Positions 19,644 through 28,430 of a DNA stretch of 64,000 bases are shown piece after piece. The notes below the pieces were generated by a model. It saw only the letters and a list, made by a program, of their open reading frames with translations. It searched no databases and was not told the DNA's origin. Each line of letters starts with the position of its first letter. Within the stretch, counting starts at the first letter, position 1. A program made the position numbers and the translations under genes. Source of the stretch: Metabacillus schmidteae (lineage in GTDB: Bacteria; Bacillota; Bacilli; Bacillales; Bacillaceae); the NCBI RefSeq assembly GCF_903166545.1, contig NZ_CAESCH010000001.1:4034001-4098000 (forward strand). Direction: 5' to 3'.

Positions 19644-19688
19644 TGTGTTTCCTCCTAAATATTAGTTCGATTTCCCTATTCCATTGAT

Positions 19689-19716
19689 ATTATACATGAA
19701 TATATTTAACTATGAA
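19689..19716 (-). promoter_or_regulatory. Internal promoter for the pilin gene
   Basis: Minus strand TTCATA (19716-19711), 16-nt spacer, TATAAT (19694-19689), in the 91-bp gap between pilC and the pilin gene, about 45 bp ahead of its start codon. The -10 is perfect; the -35 has four of six consensus bases. Confidence 0.55.
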
Positions 19717-19734
19717 TATAAAATTTTTGTAAAT

Positions 19735-20943
19735 TTACATCTGAACATGATTAAATATGTCAAACATCGGAACAATAATGGCAATAACAATAGTTCCAAC
19801 GATCCCTGCTAAAAGGACGATCATTAATGGTTCAATTAAAGACTTTAATCGGTCTGTACTGTTTTCTACTTCTTCCTCGTAGAAATCGGCTACTTTGCCC
19901 AGCATTTCATCGAGAGAGCCTGTTTCTTCACCGATCGCAATCATCTGTGTAACAAGAGGCGGGAATGCCCAATGCTTTTTCATCGGCTCTGTTAAGGAAA
20001 GTCCATTTTCAAGTGATCTTCGAGAGCTAGCTAAAACTTTTGCAATCACTTCATTTTCTACAATTTTCTCGACAATCGTTAAAGATTGCAGGATCGGCAC
20101 TGAGCTCGAAAATAATGAACTAAGTGTTCTTGTCATTCTGGCAAGGACAGCCTTTTGAATCATACTCCCAAAAATCGGCATTTTTAATGCCATCAAGTCT
20201 AAATAATATTTTGTTTGCTTATTCTTTCGTAAAGCATAAAAGCCGGCAAAAATCGTAACAAAAAATAGAATGACGATATACCAATATTCTTGCATATATA
20301 TGCTAGAGTTTAAGACGAATAATGTAATAGCAGGCAGCTGAGCTCCAAAGCCTTCAAACATCGTTACAAAGGTTGGAACTACAGACACCAATAAGAAAAT
20401 AACAACGACTACAGCTACAATCGCAACGGCCATTGGATAGGCTAATGCAGATTGTATCTTTTGCTTTGTTCGATGCTGCTTTTCATATTGAATCGCTAAT
20501 CGGTCAAGTGTTTCTTCCATGCTTCCGCTTGCTTCACCAGCTTTAATCATGTTCACAAACATAGCAGAAAAAATACGCTTATGCTTTGCTGCACTAACAG
20601 ATAAAGCCTGTCCTGATTTTAAATCGTCTTCCATTTGTTCAAGTGCGTGTCTTAATGCCTTACTGCTCGTTTGCTTTGCAAGAATATTTGTAGCATCTAC
20701 AATTGTTACACCTGCTCGAAGTAAGGTAGAAAATTGTCTTAGATAAATAACGAAGTCCTGAAGTTTAACAGGATTGCCGATGGCAATATCCTTTGTAAGA
20801 AGTGTTTCAGGAATTTCTTCAATATTGGTAATACGTATTCCTAGTTCACTTAACTTTAGTACTGCTTCACGTTTTGAACTTGCTGTCACATTACCTGATT
20901 TTTTTCCGGTACGGTCACGACCTTCATATTTAAATCTAGCCAT
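19735..20943 (-). CDS. pilC: Type IV pilus platform protein PilC
   Basis: Inner-membrane platform of the GspF/PilC family on which the pilin rod is assembled. 402 residues: N-terminal region, two homologous cytoplasmic GspF domains (about 65-190 and 268-390), and three membrane segments (about 170-190, 220-240, 375-398). Its ATG shares one base with the pilT stop codon. Confidence 0.94.
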   Translation of the reverse strand: MARFKYEGRDRTGKKSGNVTASSKREAVLKLSELGIRITNIEEIPETLLTKDIAIGNPVKLQDFVIYLRQFSTLLRAGVTIVDATNILAKQTSSKALRHALEQMEDDLKSGQALSVSAAKHKRIFSAMFVNMIKAGEASGSMEETLDRLAIQYEKQHRTKQKIQSALAYPMAVAIVAVVVVIFLLVSVVPTFVTMFEGFGAQLPAITLFVLNSSIYMQEYWYIVILFFVTIFAGFYALRKNKQTKYYLDLMALKMPIFGSMIQKAVLARMTRTLSSLFSSSVPILQSLTIVEKIVENEVIAKVLASSRRSLENGLSLTEPMKKHWAFPPLVTQMIAIGEETGSLDEMLGKVADFYEEEVENSTDRLKSLIEPLMIVLLAGIVGTIVIAIIVPMFDIFNHVQM

Positions 20944-21992
20944 TATTCTGTCGACCCCTGTTTAAATGGTATGGCACTTTCTTGTGAAATAATTCCTGCC
21001 TTCACATATTCCATTAATGAGCTTTCAAAGGATTGCATTCCTTGTGCCCGACTTGTTTGAATTACACTTGGTATTTGATAGGTTTTTTCATTTCGAATCA
21101 AGCTTGAAATTGCAGAATTATTTAGCAGTACTTCTAAAACTGCTCTCCTGCCTGTTTTATCAATTGTTTGGAATAGTCTTTGAGAGAGTATTCCTACAAG
21201 AACTGATGCAAGCTGGAGGCGAATTTGCGGTTGCTGGTTTGCCGGAAAAACATCGATGATACGATCAACGGTTGATGCTGCTGAAGACGTATGAAGTGTT
21301 CCTAAGACTAAATGCCCTGTTTCAGCAGCTGTGATCGCTGTATGAATCGTTTCAAGATCACGCATTTCACCGACTAATATGACATCAGGATCTTGACGTA
21401 ATGCCGATTTTAATCCCGAGGCAAAGCTGCCTGTGTCAAATCCAACCTCACGTTGATCTACAATACATTGCTGATGTTTATGCAAATACTCAATCGGATC
21501 TTCTAAGGTAATGATATGACGCTTCATCGTCTGATTCATGTAGTGGATCATTGATGCAAGAGTTGTAGATTTCCCGCTTCCAGTAGGACCTGTAACTAAA
21601 ATTAATCCATGTGGCTTTTCAACGACCTTCTTTAAAATTGCCGGCAAATGCAAATCATCTAAAGATGGAATCGTTCTCGGTACAATGCGAATGGCCAATG
21701 ATATACAAGATCGCTGCCTGAATGCATTGACACGGAAGCGGGATATTCCAGGAAGCCCATAAGAAAAATCCAGCTCACCTTTTTCCAAAAACATTGGCCA
21801 TTTTGATGTTGAAATGATTGCTTTTGCCATTTCCTCCGTTTCAGCGGGTAGAAGGATATCCTGTCCAATCTTTAGTAACTCTCCATTTATTCTCATCACC
21901 GGCGGCACTCCAACAGATAAATGAATATCTGAAGCCTGCTTATCAAAGGCAAGCTTTAAGATTGAGTCAATTTTAGCTTTCAATGTTTTCAC
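20943..21992 (-). CDS. pilT: Type IV pilus retraction ATPase PilT
   Basis: Hexameric ATPase that depolymerises pili and powers twitching. 349 residues with ASDIHL near 20-25, Walker A GPTGSGKS (135-142), Walker B ILVGEMRD with Glu and Asp, His-box HLVLGTLHT, and the PilT-specific C-terminal motif in the variant form AISSLIRN. The annotated GTG directly abuts the pilB stop codon; a TTG nine bases later with an AGGTGA site is a second possibility. Confidence 0.93.
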   Translation of the reverse strand: MKTLKAKIDSILKLAFDKQASDIHLSVGVPPVMRINGELLKIGQDILLPAETEEMAKAIISTSKWPMFLEKGELDFSYGLPGISRFRVNAFRQRSCISLAIRIVPRTIPSLDDLHLPAILKKVVEKPHGLILVTGPTGSGKSTTLASMIHYMNQTMKRHIITLEDPIEYLHKHQQCIVDQREVGFDTGSFASGLKSALRQDPDVILVGEMRDLETIHTAITAAETGHLVLGTLHTSSAASTVDRIIDVFPANQQPQIRLQLASVLVGILSQRLFQTIDKTGRRAVLEVLLNNSAISSLIRNEKTYQIPSVIQTSRAQGMQSFESSLMEYVKAGIISQESAIPFKQGSTE

Positions 21993-23654
21993 CTACTCCG
22001 CTACGGTTACGCGTAAAATTTCTTCTGTTGTAGTAAAGCCTTGTTTCACTTTTAGTAGTCCATCATCAATTAAAAAAATTGTTTTATGTTTAATCGCGAT
22101 CTCACGAAGCTTTGAAAATGGCTCATTATTCATAATGACTCTCTTCATTTCATCATTTAATACCAACAATTCATGAATCGCAATACGTCCTTTATAACCA
22201 GTCATATTACACGTACCACAGCCCCTGCCTCTAACGACACGATCAATCGTCAGGCCCAGTTTAGCAAAAATCTCAATTTCCCTTTGTGTAGCCGTTTGTT
22301 CCTGTGCACAGTCTCTACATACTTTACGAACAAGACGTTGAGCGACAACACCAGTGAGAGATGAAGCAACTAGAAAAGGCTCAACACCCATGTCAACTAA
22401 ACGGGTAATTGTTCCAAGTGAGTCATTTGTATGCAGTGTACTTAAGACTAAATGTCCTGTTAAAGATGCACGAACTGCTACATCAGCTGTTTCACGGTCA
22501 CGGATTTCCCCGACCATAATAATGTTTGGATCTTGACGAAGGATGGAACGTAATCCCTTTGCAAATGTCATCCCAATATTGGTATTTACTTGTATCTGAT
22601 TAATTCCTTCAAGCTGGTATTCAACAGGATCTTCAATCGTAATAATGTTTACTTCTTCTGAATTCAAGTGGTTTAAAGCGGCATACAATGTTGAAGATTT
22701 CCCGGAGCCGGTTGGACCCGTGATAAGCAAAATTCCGGTTGGACTTTCGATAAGCTCTTTAAATCGCTGCAAATTCAAACGATTGAACCCTAATTTATTC
22801 AAGTCATTTAATGTACTACCAAGATCTAAAATACGCATAACAATTTTTTCACCATAAATGGTTGGAAGTGTTGAAACACGTAAGTCAATAGGATGAAAAT
22901 CAATATGCATTTTAATTCTTCCATCCTGCGGTACACGGTGCTCGGTAATATCTAAATTCGCCATGATTTTTAAGCGTGCTATTAACACGCTTTGCATATG
23001 CTTTGGAAATGTCCGCTCATTTTTTAAAATTCCATCAACTCGATAACGAATAAGTAATTTTGTTTCCTGAGGGTCAATATGAATATCACTTGCTTTTTGT
23101 TGGACAGCATTTTGCAGAATTTGATTCACAAGCCGAACAACTGGTGAATCATCACTCGTGATTTTCTCTTCTTGTACTTCATCTTGGACTGTAAGTTGAT
23201 TCATGATATCTGACATGTTATCATCAATTTCATAATATTTATTTATCGTTCTTAATATATCGTCCTTTGAAGCAATAGCTGTTTCAATTTGGAAGCCTGT
23301 TGCGAGGCGAAGGTCATCAATTGCAAAGAAATCCATTGGATCAGCCATTGCAACGAATAGCTTATCACCTTCAACTTTGATCGGAATAAGTAAATTCCGC
23401 TTCGCCATTTCTTTTGGTACCAGCTTAATTAGCTTTTGATCAAAAGGAAAGCGATACAAACTTACGTGTGGTATGCCTAATTGAAATTCAAGAACTTCAA
23501 TTAATTGTTGTTCCGTAATATATCCTCTTTCCAACAAGGCATCTCCCAGTCGTTGCCCCTTTTGCTTTTCAGCTAAAGCAGACTGTAGCTGTTCCTCTGT
23601 AATAAGGCCTGAATCTATCAGTAAATCTCCTAATCTCTTTCTTGTGTCGTTCAT
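21993..23654 (-). CDS. pilB: Type IV pilus extension ATPase PilB
   Basis: Hexameric ATPase for pilus growth. 553 residues: two MshEN-type repeats at the N terminus (about 1-140, RLGDLL and RLGDAL), Walker A GPTGSGKS (313-320), Walker B IIMVGEIRD, and the C-terminal zinc cysteines (CRDC and CGTC). MshEN domains bind cyclic di-GMP in some relatives, so pilus growth may respond to that messenger; the sequence alone does not settle this. pilT starts at the next base. Confidence 0.94.
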   Translation of the reverse strand: MNDTRKRLGDLLIDSGLITEEQLQSALAEKQKGQRLGDALLERGYITEQQLIEVLEFQLGIPHVSLYRFPFDQKLIKLVPKEMAKRNLLIPIKVEGDKLFVAMADPMDFFAIDDLRLATGFQIETAIASKDDILRTINKYYEIDDNMSDIMNQLTVQDEVQEEKITSDDSPVVRLVNQILQNAVQQKASDIHIDPQETKLLIRYRVDGILKNERTFPKHMQSVLIARLKIMANLDITEHRVPQDGRIKMHIDFHPIDLRVSTLPTIYGEKIVMRILDLGSTLNDLNKLGFNRLNLQRFKELIESPTGILLITGPTGSGKSSTLYAALNHLNSEEVNIITIEDPVEYQLEGINQIQVNTNIGMTFAKGLRSILRQDPNIIMVGEIRDRETADVAVRASLTGHLVLSTLHTNDSLGTITRLVDMGVEPFLVASSLTGVVAQRLVRKVCRDCAQEQTATQREIEIFAKLGLTIDRVVRGRGCGTCNMTGYKGRIAIHELLVLNDEMKRVIMNNEPFSKLREIAIKHKTIFLIDDGLLKVKQGFTTTEEILRVTVAE

Positions 23655-23679
23655 GTAAATCCCTTCTTTTTTCTCGAAG

Positions 23680-25023
23680 TTACTTTTCTAAAGCGTCTTT
23701 AGTAGGAGTTTCCCATAGCCCATCACGTTGTGTGTTACTTGTTTCCGTTTGGGAGGTTTGGTTTCCATCAGTTTCACTGACTTGCTCATCAGAAGACTCA
23801 TTTTGTTCAGAACCAGTTGTTGATCTGTTTGTTGTATCTTCTTCTATACTTTGAGAACTTCCTTCATCAACTATTTCAGTAGCGTTTTCTACCATTCTAT
23901 TAATTAGACCCGTTTCAATAATTTTATGAGTTGGAGGATAAAAATCTTCAGCTATTTGTTCTGATTCCACAAACACATCGTTTGCATCATATACCTCCCG
24001 GAACACTTTCACTAAAAGACCTTCTTTACCAGCTTGCTTCACGTCTTCTTTTCCTTCATCTAATAAGCTCGTGTAGCGAACAATTGTCTTTGGAGAATAT
24101 GATGTTTTATCTTCAAACTTCACGCGATAATTTTGCAGGAAAGGAGCACCATTCACTTTGACATTAAGACTTCCATTCATTAATTGGAATGTAAGTGTAT
24201 AATCCGTTTCGTTAGGATTGAACCATTTAAGATCCGATGAATCCGTCTCAATCAAAGCTTCATATCCTAGTTCTATATGTTCAGGCAATGATTCACTCGT
24301 TTGACGCTCTACAATCACAAAATTAGTCAATAATATCGTTTTATAAATAGCGGATGAGACAATATCTAGTCCTTCTTGTGGTAGCTTTGAATCTCCAATC
24401 AATTCAAGTAAAGAAACCTGTGACTGTGCTGGAACCTCAACTGTTCCAAGGGCACTTAATACTTTTTGAACATCATCTTGATTAAAAGGTGCAGCTAGCG
24501 TATTTTCAGCTGCTATTGATTCAACATCATCCCTCATAAAGGCCTCAACTGTAAAATATTGCTTCTCATTCGTCATTTTGTTTAATGAATTAATAAGCGT
24601 GGACTGTAAAAGGTTGTGATCAATTGCTTCATATTGATCTTGTAATACACTTTTTAAATCTGCTTCATACACATCTTGATTGATTTGTACGACAAAACCA
24701 TTTCCTTTTCCATTGTTGGCTTGCTCTATCGTTGCAGGTATATCAATGGTAAAAAAGAATTCATTCACTACGATTTTTTCTCCATTAATGAGAAGCAGAA
24801 GATTTTCTTCTTTAAACCAAGCTGCTAAGTTTTCCTCTAGTTTCTTTTCGGCCTGATTCCTAGTCATGTTCTCTATCTGAATAGACGCAATTTGTGTACC
24901 CGGTTTTAATGAGCCTTTATTAAGAAATGCGTCAAACGCCATGACACCGACATGAGAGAAGCTAATTAGATAAACAGTGGAAATAAGCAAGATACTAACT
25001 ATTTTTAACCATCTGTTTGCCAT
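23680..25023 (-). CDS. Secreted VanW-like / G5 domain protein
   Basis: About 447 residues with an N-terminal membrane anchor or signal (10-32), an alpha-beta region of unknown type, a VanW-like segment (HIELGYEALI then LKWFNPNETDYT), a G5-like beta domain (GKEGLLVKVFREVYDAN), and a Ser/Thr/Glu-rich low-complexity tail that could span the wall. It lies 25 bp ahead of pilB in the same direction, so it may tie the pilus base to peptidoglycan. That role is inference. The ATG at 25023 is used; a TTG one codon earlier has better spacing to AAGGAG. Confidence 0.75.
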   Translation of the reverse strand: MANRWLKIVSILLISTVYLISFSHVGVMAFDAFLNKGSLKPGTQIASIQIENMTRNQAEKKLEENLAAWFKEENLLLLINGEKIVVNEFFFTIDIPATIEQANNGKGNGFVVQINQDVYEADLKSVLQDQYEAIDHNLLQSTLINSLNKMTNEKQYFTVEAFMRDDVESIAAENTLAAPFNQDDVQKVLSALGTVEVPAQSQVSLLELIGDSKLPQEGLDIVSSAIYKTILLTNFVIVERQTSESLPEHIELGYEALIETDSSDLKWFNPNETDYTLTFQLMNGSLNVKVNGAPFLQNYRVKFEDKTSYSPKTIVRYTSLLDEGKEDVKQAGKEGLLVKVFREVYDANDVFVESEQIAEDFYPPTHKIIETGLINRMVENATEIVDEGSSQSIEEDTTNRSTTGSEQNESSDEQVSETDGNQTSQTETSNTQRDGLWETPTKDALEK

Positions 25024-25041
25024 CAAAATCGGTTACTCCTT

Positions 25042-25821
25042 TTATAGTTCTGTATTCATTGACAATTCAACAAACGTACTAGGACCTTCATCCTGTGCTT
25101 TTTTAATGTCTTCGATTGTTAACGTTGTACCTTTTTCAATAATTACTTGCTGGTTTGCACCATAAATGTCTTTAATGACTTTTTTCCCTTCAAGTAAATC
25201 AATTTGCTTTGCTTTTATTGAATCAATTTCTTGATGACTTAAGTCATCCTCCTTTATTTCGTTTACAGGAGTAATTTCTTCGATTAATTCTTCCACCACA
25301 TCTTCAAGCTCGTGGTTTTCAACTAATTTTTCTGCAGAATTTAAAAATTGGGCAGATGCTTCTTCTTTTACAACAAGGATATCTTTACCGAAAGTAAGGA
25401 CAAACTCTGATTTAATGAAAACATCTTGGTTATTTACATTTAAATGCAATCCAATGATTTGTCCCGTATCTTCATTCACAAAGTATTCCTTTACTTCTCC
25501 AAGAAGCTGTCCTTTACGAGTCATCACTCTGGTATCTGTAATTTTAATTCGTTTGTTTACAAGCTGATTAGCGATAGGAATTTCATTTAAATCAATGATG
25601 GCATTATCGGAATCAATCGTTAATGCAAATTCCCCAATACCAATAACCTTACTAAACGGAATAGCTTTTACACTTACTTGCCAATCATCATGCTCAACAG
25701 TTAGAAAATCGACCGTTCCTTTTTCCGGATTGATAACAAGAGATTTCACACTACCGAGCTCTAATCCAGCTGAAATACCAATAATTGGTAATCCTAAAAT
25801 TTCAGTACTTTTCTTCATCAT
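25042..25821 (-). CDS. PRC-barrel domain protein of the pilus run
   Basis: About 259 residues, no signal peptide. Two PRC-barrel-like beta modules are visible (LGSVKSLVINPEKG and LLGEVKEYFVNEDTGQ), each with the typical G-x-V-x-D/N-x-x-x-G pattern, followed by an acidic helical tail. PRC barrels often mediate protein or ligand contacts. No pilus role is known to me. It sits between the unknown membrane gene and the VanW/G5 gene. Start ATG-ATG at 25821 after AGGTG. Confidence 0.72.
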   Translation of the reverse strand: MMKKSTEILGLPIIGISAGLELGSVKSLVINPEKGTVDFLTVEHDDWQVSVKAIPFSKVIGIGEFALTIDSDNAIIDLNEIPIANQLVNKRIKITDTRVMTRKGQLLGEVKEYFVNEDTGQIIGLHLNVNNQDVFIKSEFVLTFGKDILVVKEEASAQFLNSAEKLVENHELEDVVEELIEEITPVNEIKEDDLSHQEIDSIKAKQIDLLEGKKVIKDIYGANQQVIIEKGTTLTIEDIKKAQDEGPSTFVELSMNTEL

Positions 25822-25854
25822 ACACACACCTATTCTCTATACTTTTTATATCGA

Positions 25855-27135
25855 TCATTGTATCCATAATAATTGTTGAATTAAGAGTGGATATTTTCTC
25901 AATTTCTCATTCATATCGCTAAGTAGCAACTCATATTTTTCTTTATTGTCTGTTTGTCGATAATAAAATAAAAGTTCTTTCGCAAATAAAAAGCAGTCTT
26001 TTTCAGACTTCGCTTCCTCAATAGCCTTTTGTAAGATCTTTTCATATTCTGTCGCAGATAGAACTTGTTTATAAACATGAAGTTGGTCGAGAAGCATATT
26101 TAAAATACTATTTGAAATGTCATTGTTGTTCGGTTCTTCCAGGTCAATATTCTCATCTTCGTGAGTGTAATTTCTTATTTGACCAGCTTCATTTTGACTT
26201 AGTTCTTTTTCCTTAGTTTCATCTATCTCTTGAATTGGTTGATCTAATACAACCTCGCCTAATTCCTGAATCGGGACTTCCTTTTCAGTTTCGACTATTT
26301 CATAAGAAACCTTTTCACTATTTTCCGTCTCAGCCTCAACAATTATGTTGTTAACGTCATTTAGAGCTTCTTCCGAATCTTTATTAGGAGTATCATTCAT
26401 AATATTTTCAAAAAGGTCATTTAAATCCGGGGACACATCTACATTAGGATCAATGGTTTCATTTTGTAGATTATGTTCATCCATCACTTCACTTTCACGA
26501 CCTTCGAAAAGCTCCAATAAAAAGTCATCTGTACCTCCCTGCTCATCCTTTTTAGGAAAGCCTTCATTATCCTTTGTGGATGCAACCTCTGACAGAGAAC
26601 TTAGTTCAGCTTTATGCTCAATCGTTAACTCCTCATTAAGCTGAGTATTTTTGTCAAATTGTTCAAAGAAATCCGCGAGTTCATCTCTATCTTTTTCAAC
26701 AGGAGAAATATCATTATTTACTCTAGTATTCTCGATATCCATATGCTCCTCAGAATTATCAGTTTCAACAATCGGTACTTCAATAGAAGTTTCTTCGTTA
26801 ACTACAATCTCCTCAACCATTTGACTACTAGTAACCTGTTCTTCGTTCATTAACATTACTTCATTCCTAGTATCAACTGATTCAAATACCTCTTCCTGTT
26901 CAAAAAGGAATTGTTTTTTGCTTAACAAATATCCTAAAGAAAACAGAATAACAATGATCGCTGTTGCAGCCTGCCATATTGGTATAACTTGAACAGTAAA
27001 GGTAAATAATGCAGCAAATAATAAAGCGATACTCACTAGGAGTATTCTCCCCCGTTTTTGTATTCCAATCGGCAGAATATACATAATTGGAACTAGTAAT
27101 ACGAAGCCGACTAACAGCAATAAATATACCTTCAA
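25855..27135 (-). CDS. Unknown membrane protein with long acidic region, first gene of pilus run
   Basis: I do not recognise it. 426 residues: three hydrophobic segments (about 4-21, 31-50, 54-71), then about 270 residues very rich in Glu, Asp, Asn and Ser and probably disordered, ending in a helical domain (about 340-426) with a TPR-like look. The topology suggests a membrane anchor with a long cytoplasmic arm. TTG start with a GGGGTGA site. Same direction and close spacing to the following pilus genes. Confidence 0.68.
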   Translation of the reverse strand: MKVYLLLLVGFVLLVPIMYILPIGIQKRGRILLVSIALLFAALFTFTVQVIPIWQAATAIIVILFSLGYLLSKKQFLFEQEEVFESVDTRNEVMLMNEEQVTSSQMVEEIVVNEETSIEVPIVETDNSEEHMDIENTRVNNDISPVEKDRDELADFFEQFDKNTQLNEELTIEHKAELSSLSEVASTKDNEGFPKKDEQGGTDDFLLELFEGRESEVMDEHNLQNETIDPNVDVSPDLNDLFENIMNDTPNKDSEEALNDVNNIIVEAETENSEKVSYEIVETEKEVPIQELGEVVLDQPIQEIDETKEKELSQNEAGQIRNYTHEDENIDLEEPNNNDISNSILNMLLDQLHVYKQVLSATEYEKILQKAIEEAKSEKDCFLFAKELLFYYRQTDNKEKYELLLSDMNEKLRKYPLLIQQLLWIQ

Positions 27136-27228
27136 ACCATCACCCCGCTAGTGATTAAGTATTATTTCCTATTTTTCTATCATTTGCACCATTTATTCAG
27201 TCAAAAATAACTAAAAAAAGACAAAAAT

Positions 27229-27258
27229 CGACTATAACTTATTGTATAATAAAGTCGA
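27229..27258 (+). promoter_or_regulatory. -10 element inside an inverted repeat, minor pilin operon
   Basis: A perfect TATAAT at 27245-27250 lies 32 bp upstream of the first minor pilin start. It is enclosed by 6-bp arms TCGACT (27229-27234) and AGTCGA (27253-27258), with a roughly symmetric centre. No good -35 is seen, which suggests an activator-dependent or repressor-covered promoter in this 146-bp divergent gap. Confidence 0.45.
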
Positions 27259-27281
27259 CCTATTGGAAAGAAGGGATTGGA

Positions 27282-27803
27282 ATGAAATTCAATTTGGTAA
27301 AACTTTTCTCCCATAACAAAGGGTTTACTTTGATAGAGGTTATGCTTTCTATTGTCATATTCAGTATCTTAACACTAGGATTATTAGCCTTATTTTCTCA
27401 AGCGATGAACTATTCTCAAAAAAGTGAAAATGACACTTTAGGTGTGTATGCTGCAAGAAATATGTTGAATTATATGGAACAGCAAAACTTTGAAGAAATG
27501 AAAAGTAAATATGTCGATGGCTTATCCGATGAAGGACAAGGGTCATCAATCGTTTTAAAAGTGGATGTTTGTGAAAAATGGTATAGCGGGTCAAGTGAGG
27601 AAATGATAAAAAAGAAATCAATTTGTAAATATACATTCAATCCAGACCTAAACAACCGTACCTTCTCTATTAACGTTACACTCAAGAAGCATAGTGAATC
27701 TGACCTTTCCTCATCCCTTATACCCATGGAAATTCACGTTCAGTGGGATGATGACAACGAAACTACTTTAGAAGGGTTTATCAAAAATGAAAAACTTCGT
27801 TAA
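27282..27803 (+). CDS. Minor pilin, PilV-like
   Basis: 173-residue prepilin: leader ending NKG, cleavage before FTLIEVMLSI, with Phe+1 and Glu+5 conserved, one hydrophobic helix, then a short polar domain with two cysteines (VCEKW and SICKY). First of three plus-strand genes; it overlaps the next by 17 nt, suggesting translational coupling. The name refers to operon position and helix type, not to a proven role. Confidence 0.85.
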   Translation: MKFNLVKLFSHNKGFTLIEVMLSIVIFSILTLGLLALFSQAMNYSQKSENDTLGVYAARNMLNYMEQQNFEEMKSKYVDGLSDEGQGSSIVLKVDVCEKWYSGSSEEMIKKKSICKYTFNPDLNNRTFSINVTLKKHSESDLSSSLIPMEIHVQWDDDNETTLEGFIKNEKLR

Positions 27804-28416
27804 ATATGTTAAGAATGAAAATGGGGTATCGTTAGTTGAAGTATTGGCAACTATATTGATTTCTTCTATTTTGTTAGTTGTCGTATATAATGTGTTTCAT
27901 ATGGGAATCAAGTCCTATGAGCGTATTGGTATTGAAATGCAGTTAAGAGATGAAGCGGATTATATTGTTTCGTCTATTATGAAAGAATTATATGAAGCCC
28001 CTATTGATTCAGTTGAGTCATGTGGAGAAGATTGCATTACGATCACTCATAATACAACTCTTAATGTTGATAAAGATTTTCCATCTATTATTACCGAAGA
28101 AAAGTTAGATGTAGAAAAAAACATCACCATCAAAATGGATGATAGTCATGTGAACCTTTCCTTTCAAGGTTATACAGATGAAATACCTCAAAGAAATTTA
28201 CTTAATGATAAATATCTGCTTTTCCTTGAAGAAGATGTGGGAAATGAGGAAAAATCAAAAATAGAAATCAATGAGTGTATTAACAACGACAATAATGAAT
28301 ACACCTGTGAAGAAGGTTTAATTAATATGGTTCTTCATATCCAACATAAAGATTTTACAAAAGACAGTCTAATTTCAGCAGATCCTGTTAAACTGGAAAG
28401 CAAATTTGGATTTTAA
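27787..28416 (+). CDS. Minor pilin, PilW-like
   Basis: 209-residue prepilin: leader ending NENG, cleavage before VSLVEVLATI with Glu+5 present, a single hydrophobic helix, and an acidic globular part with four cysteines in two pairs (CGEDC and CINNDNNEYTC), which could form disulfides outside the cell. Overlaps the preceding gene. Confidence 0.83.
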   Translation: MKNFVKYVKNENGVSLVEVLATILISSILLVVVYNVFHMGIKSYERIGIEMQLRDEADYIVSSIMKELYEAPIDSVESCGEDCITITHNTTLNVDKDFPSIITEEKLDVEKNITIKMDDSHVNLSFQGYTDEIPQRNLLNDKYLLFLEEDVGNEEKSKIEINECINNDNNEYTCEEGLINMVLHIQHKDFTKDSLISADPVKLESKFGF

Positions 28417-28430
28417 AGAGGTGCAAGTGA

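Noticed and set aside
21993..23654. Reading pilB-pilC-pilin as a type II secretion or competence operon
   Set aside because: Presence of pilT and pilMNO, the gene order and three separate minor pilins fit a type IV pilus better. ComG operons have a different set (comGA to comGG) and lack PilT.
27136..27281. ComK boxes or a sigma-D promoter ahead of the pilus operons
   Set aside because: No paired AAAA-N5-TTTT motifs and no GCCGATAT-type -10 were found on either strand. A TTGACT on the minus strand (27204-27199) has no matching -10 at good distance.
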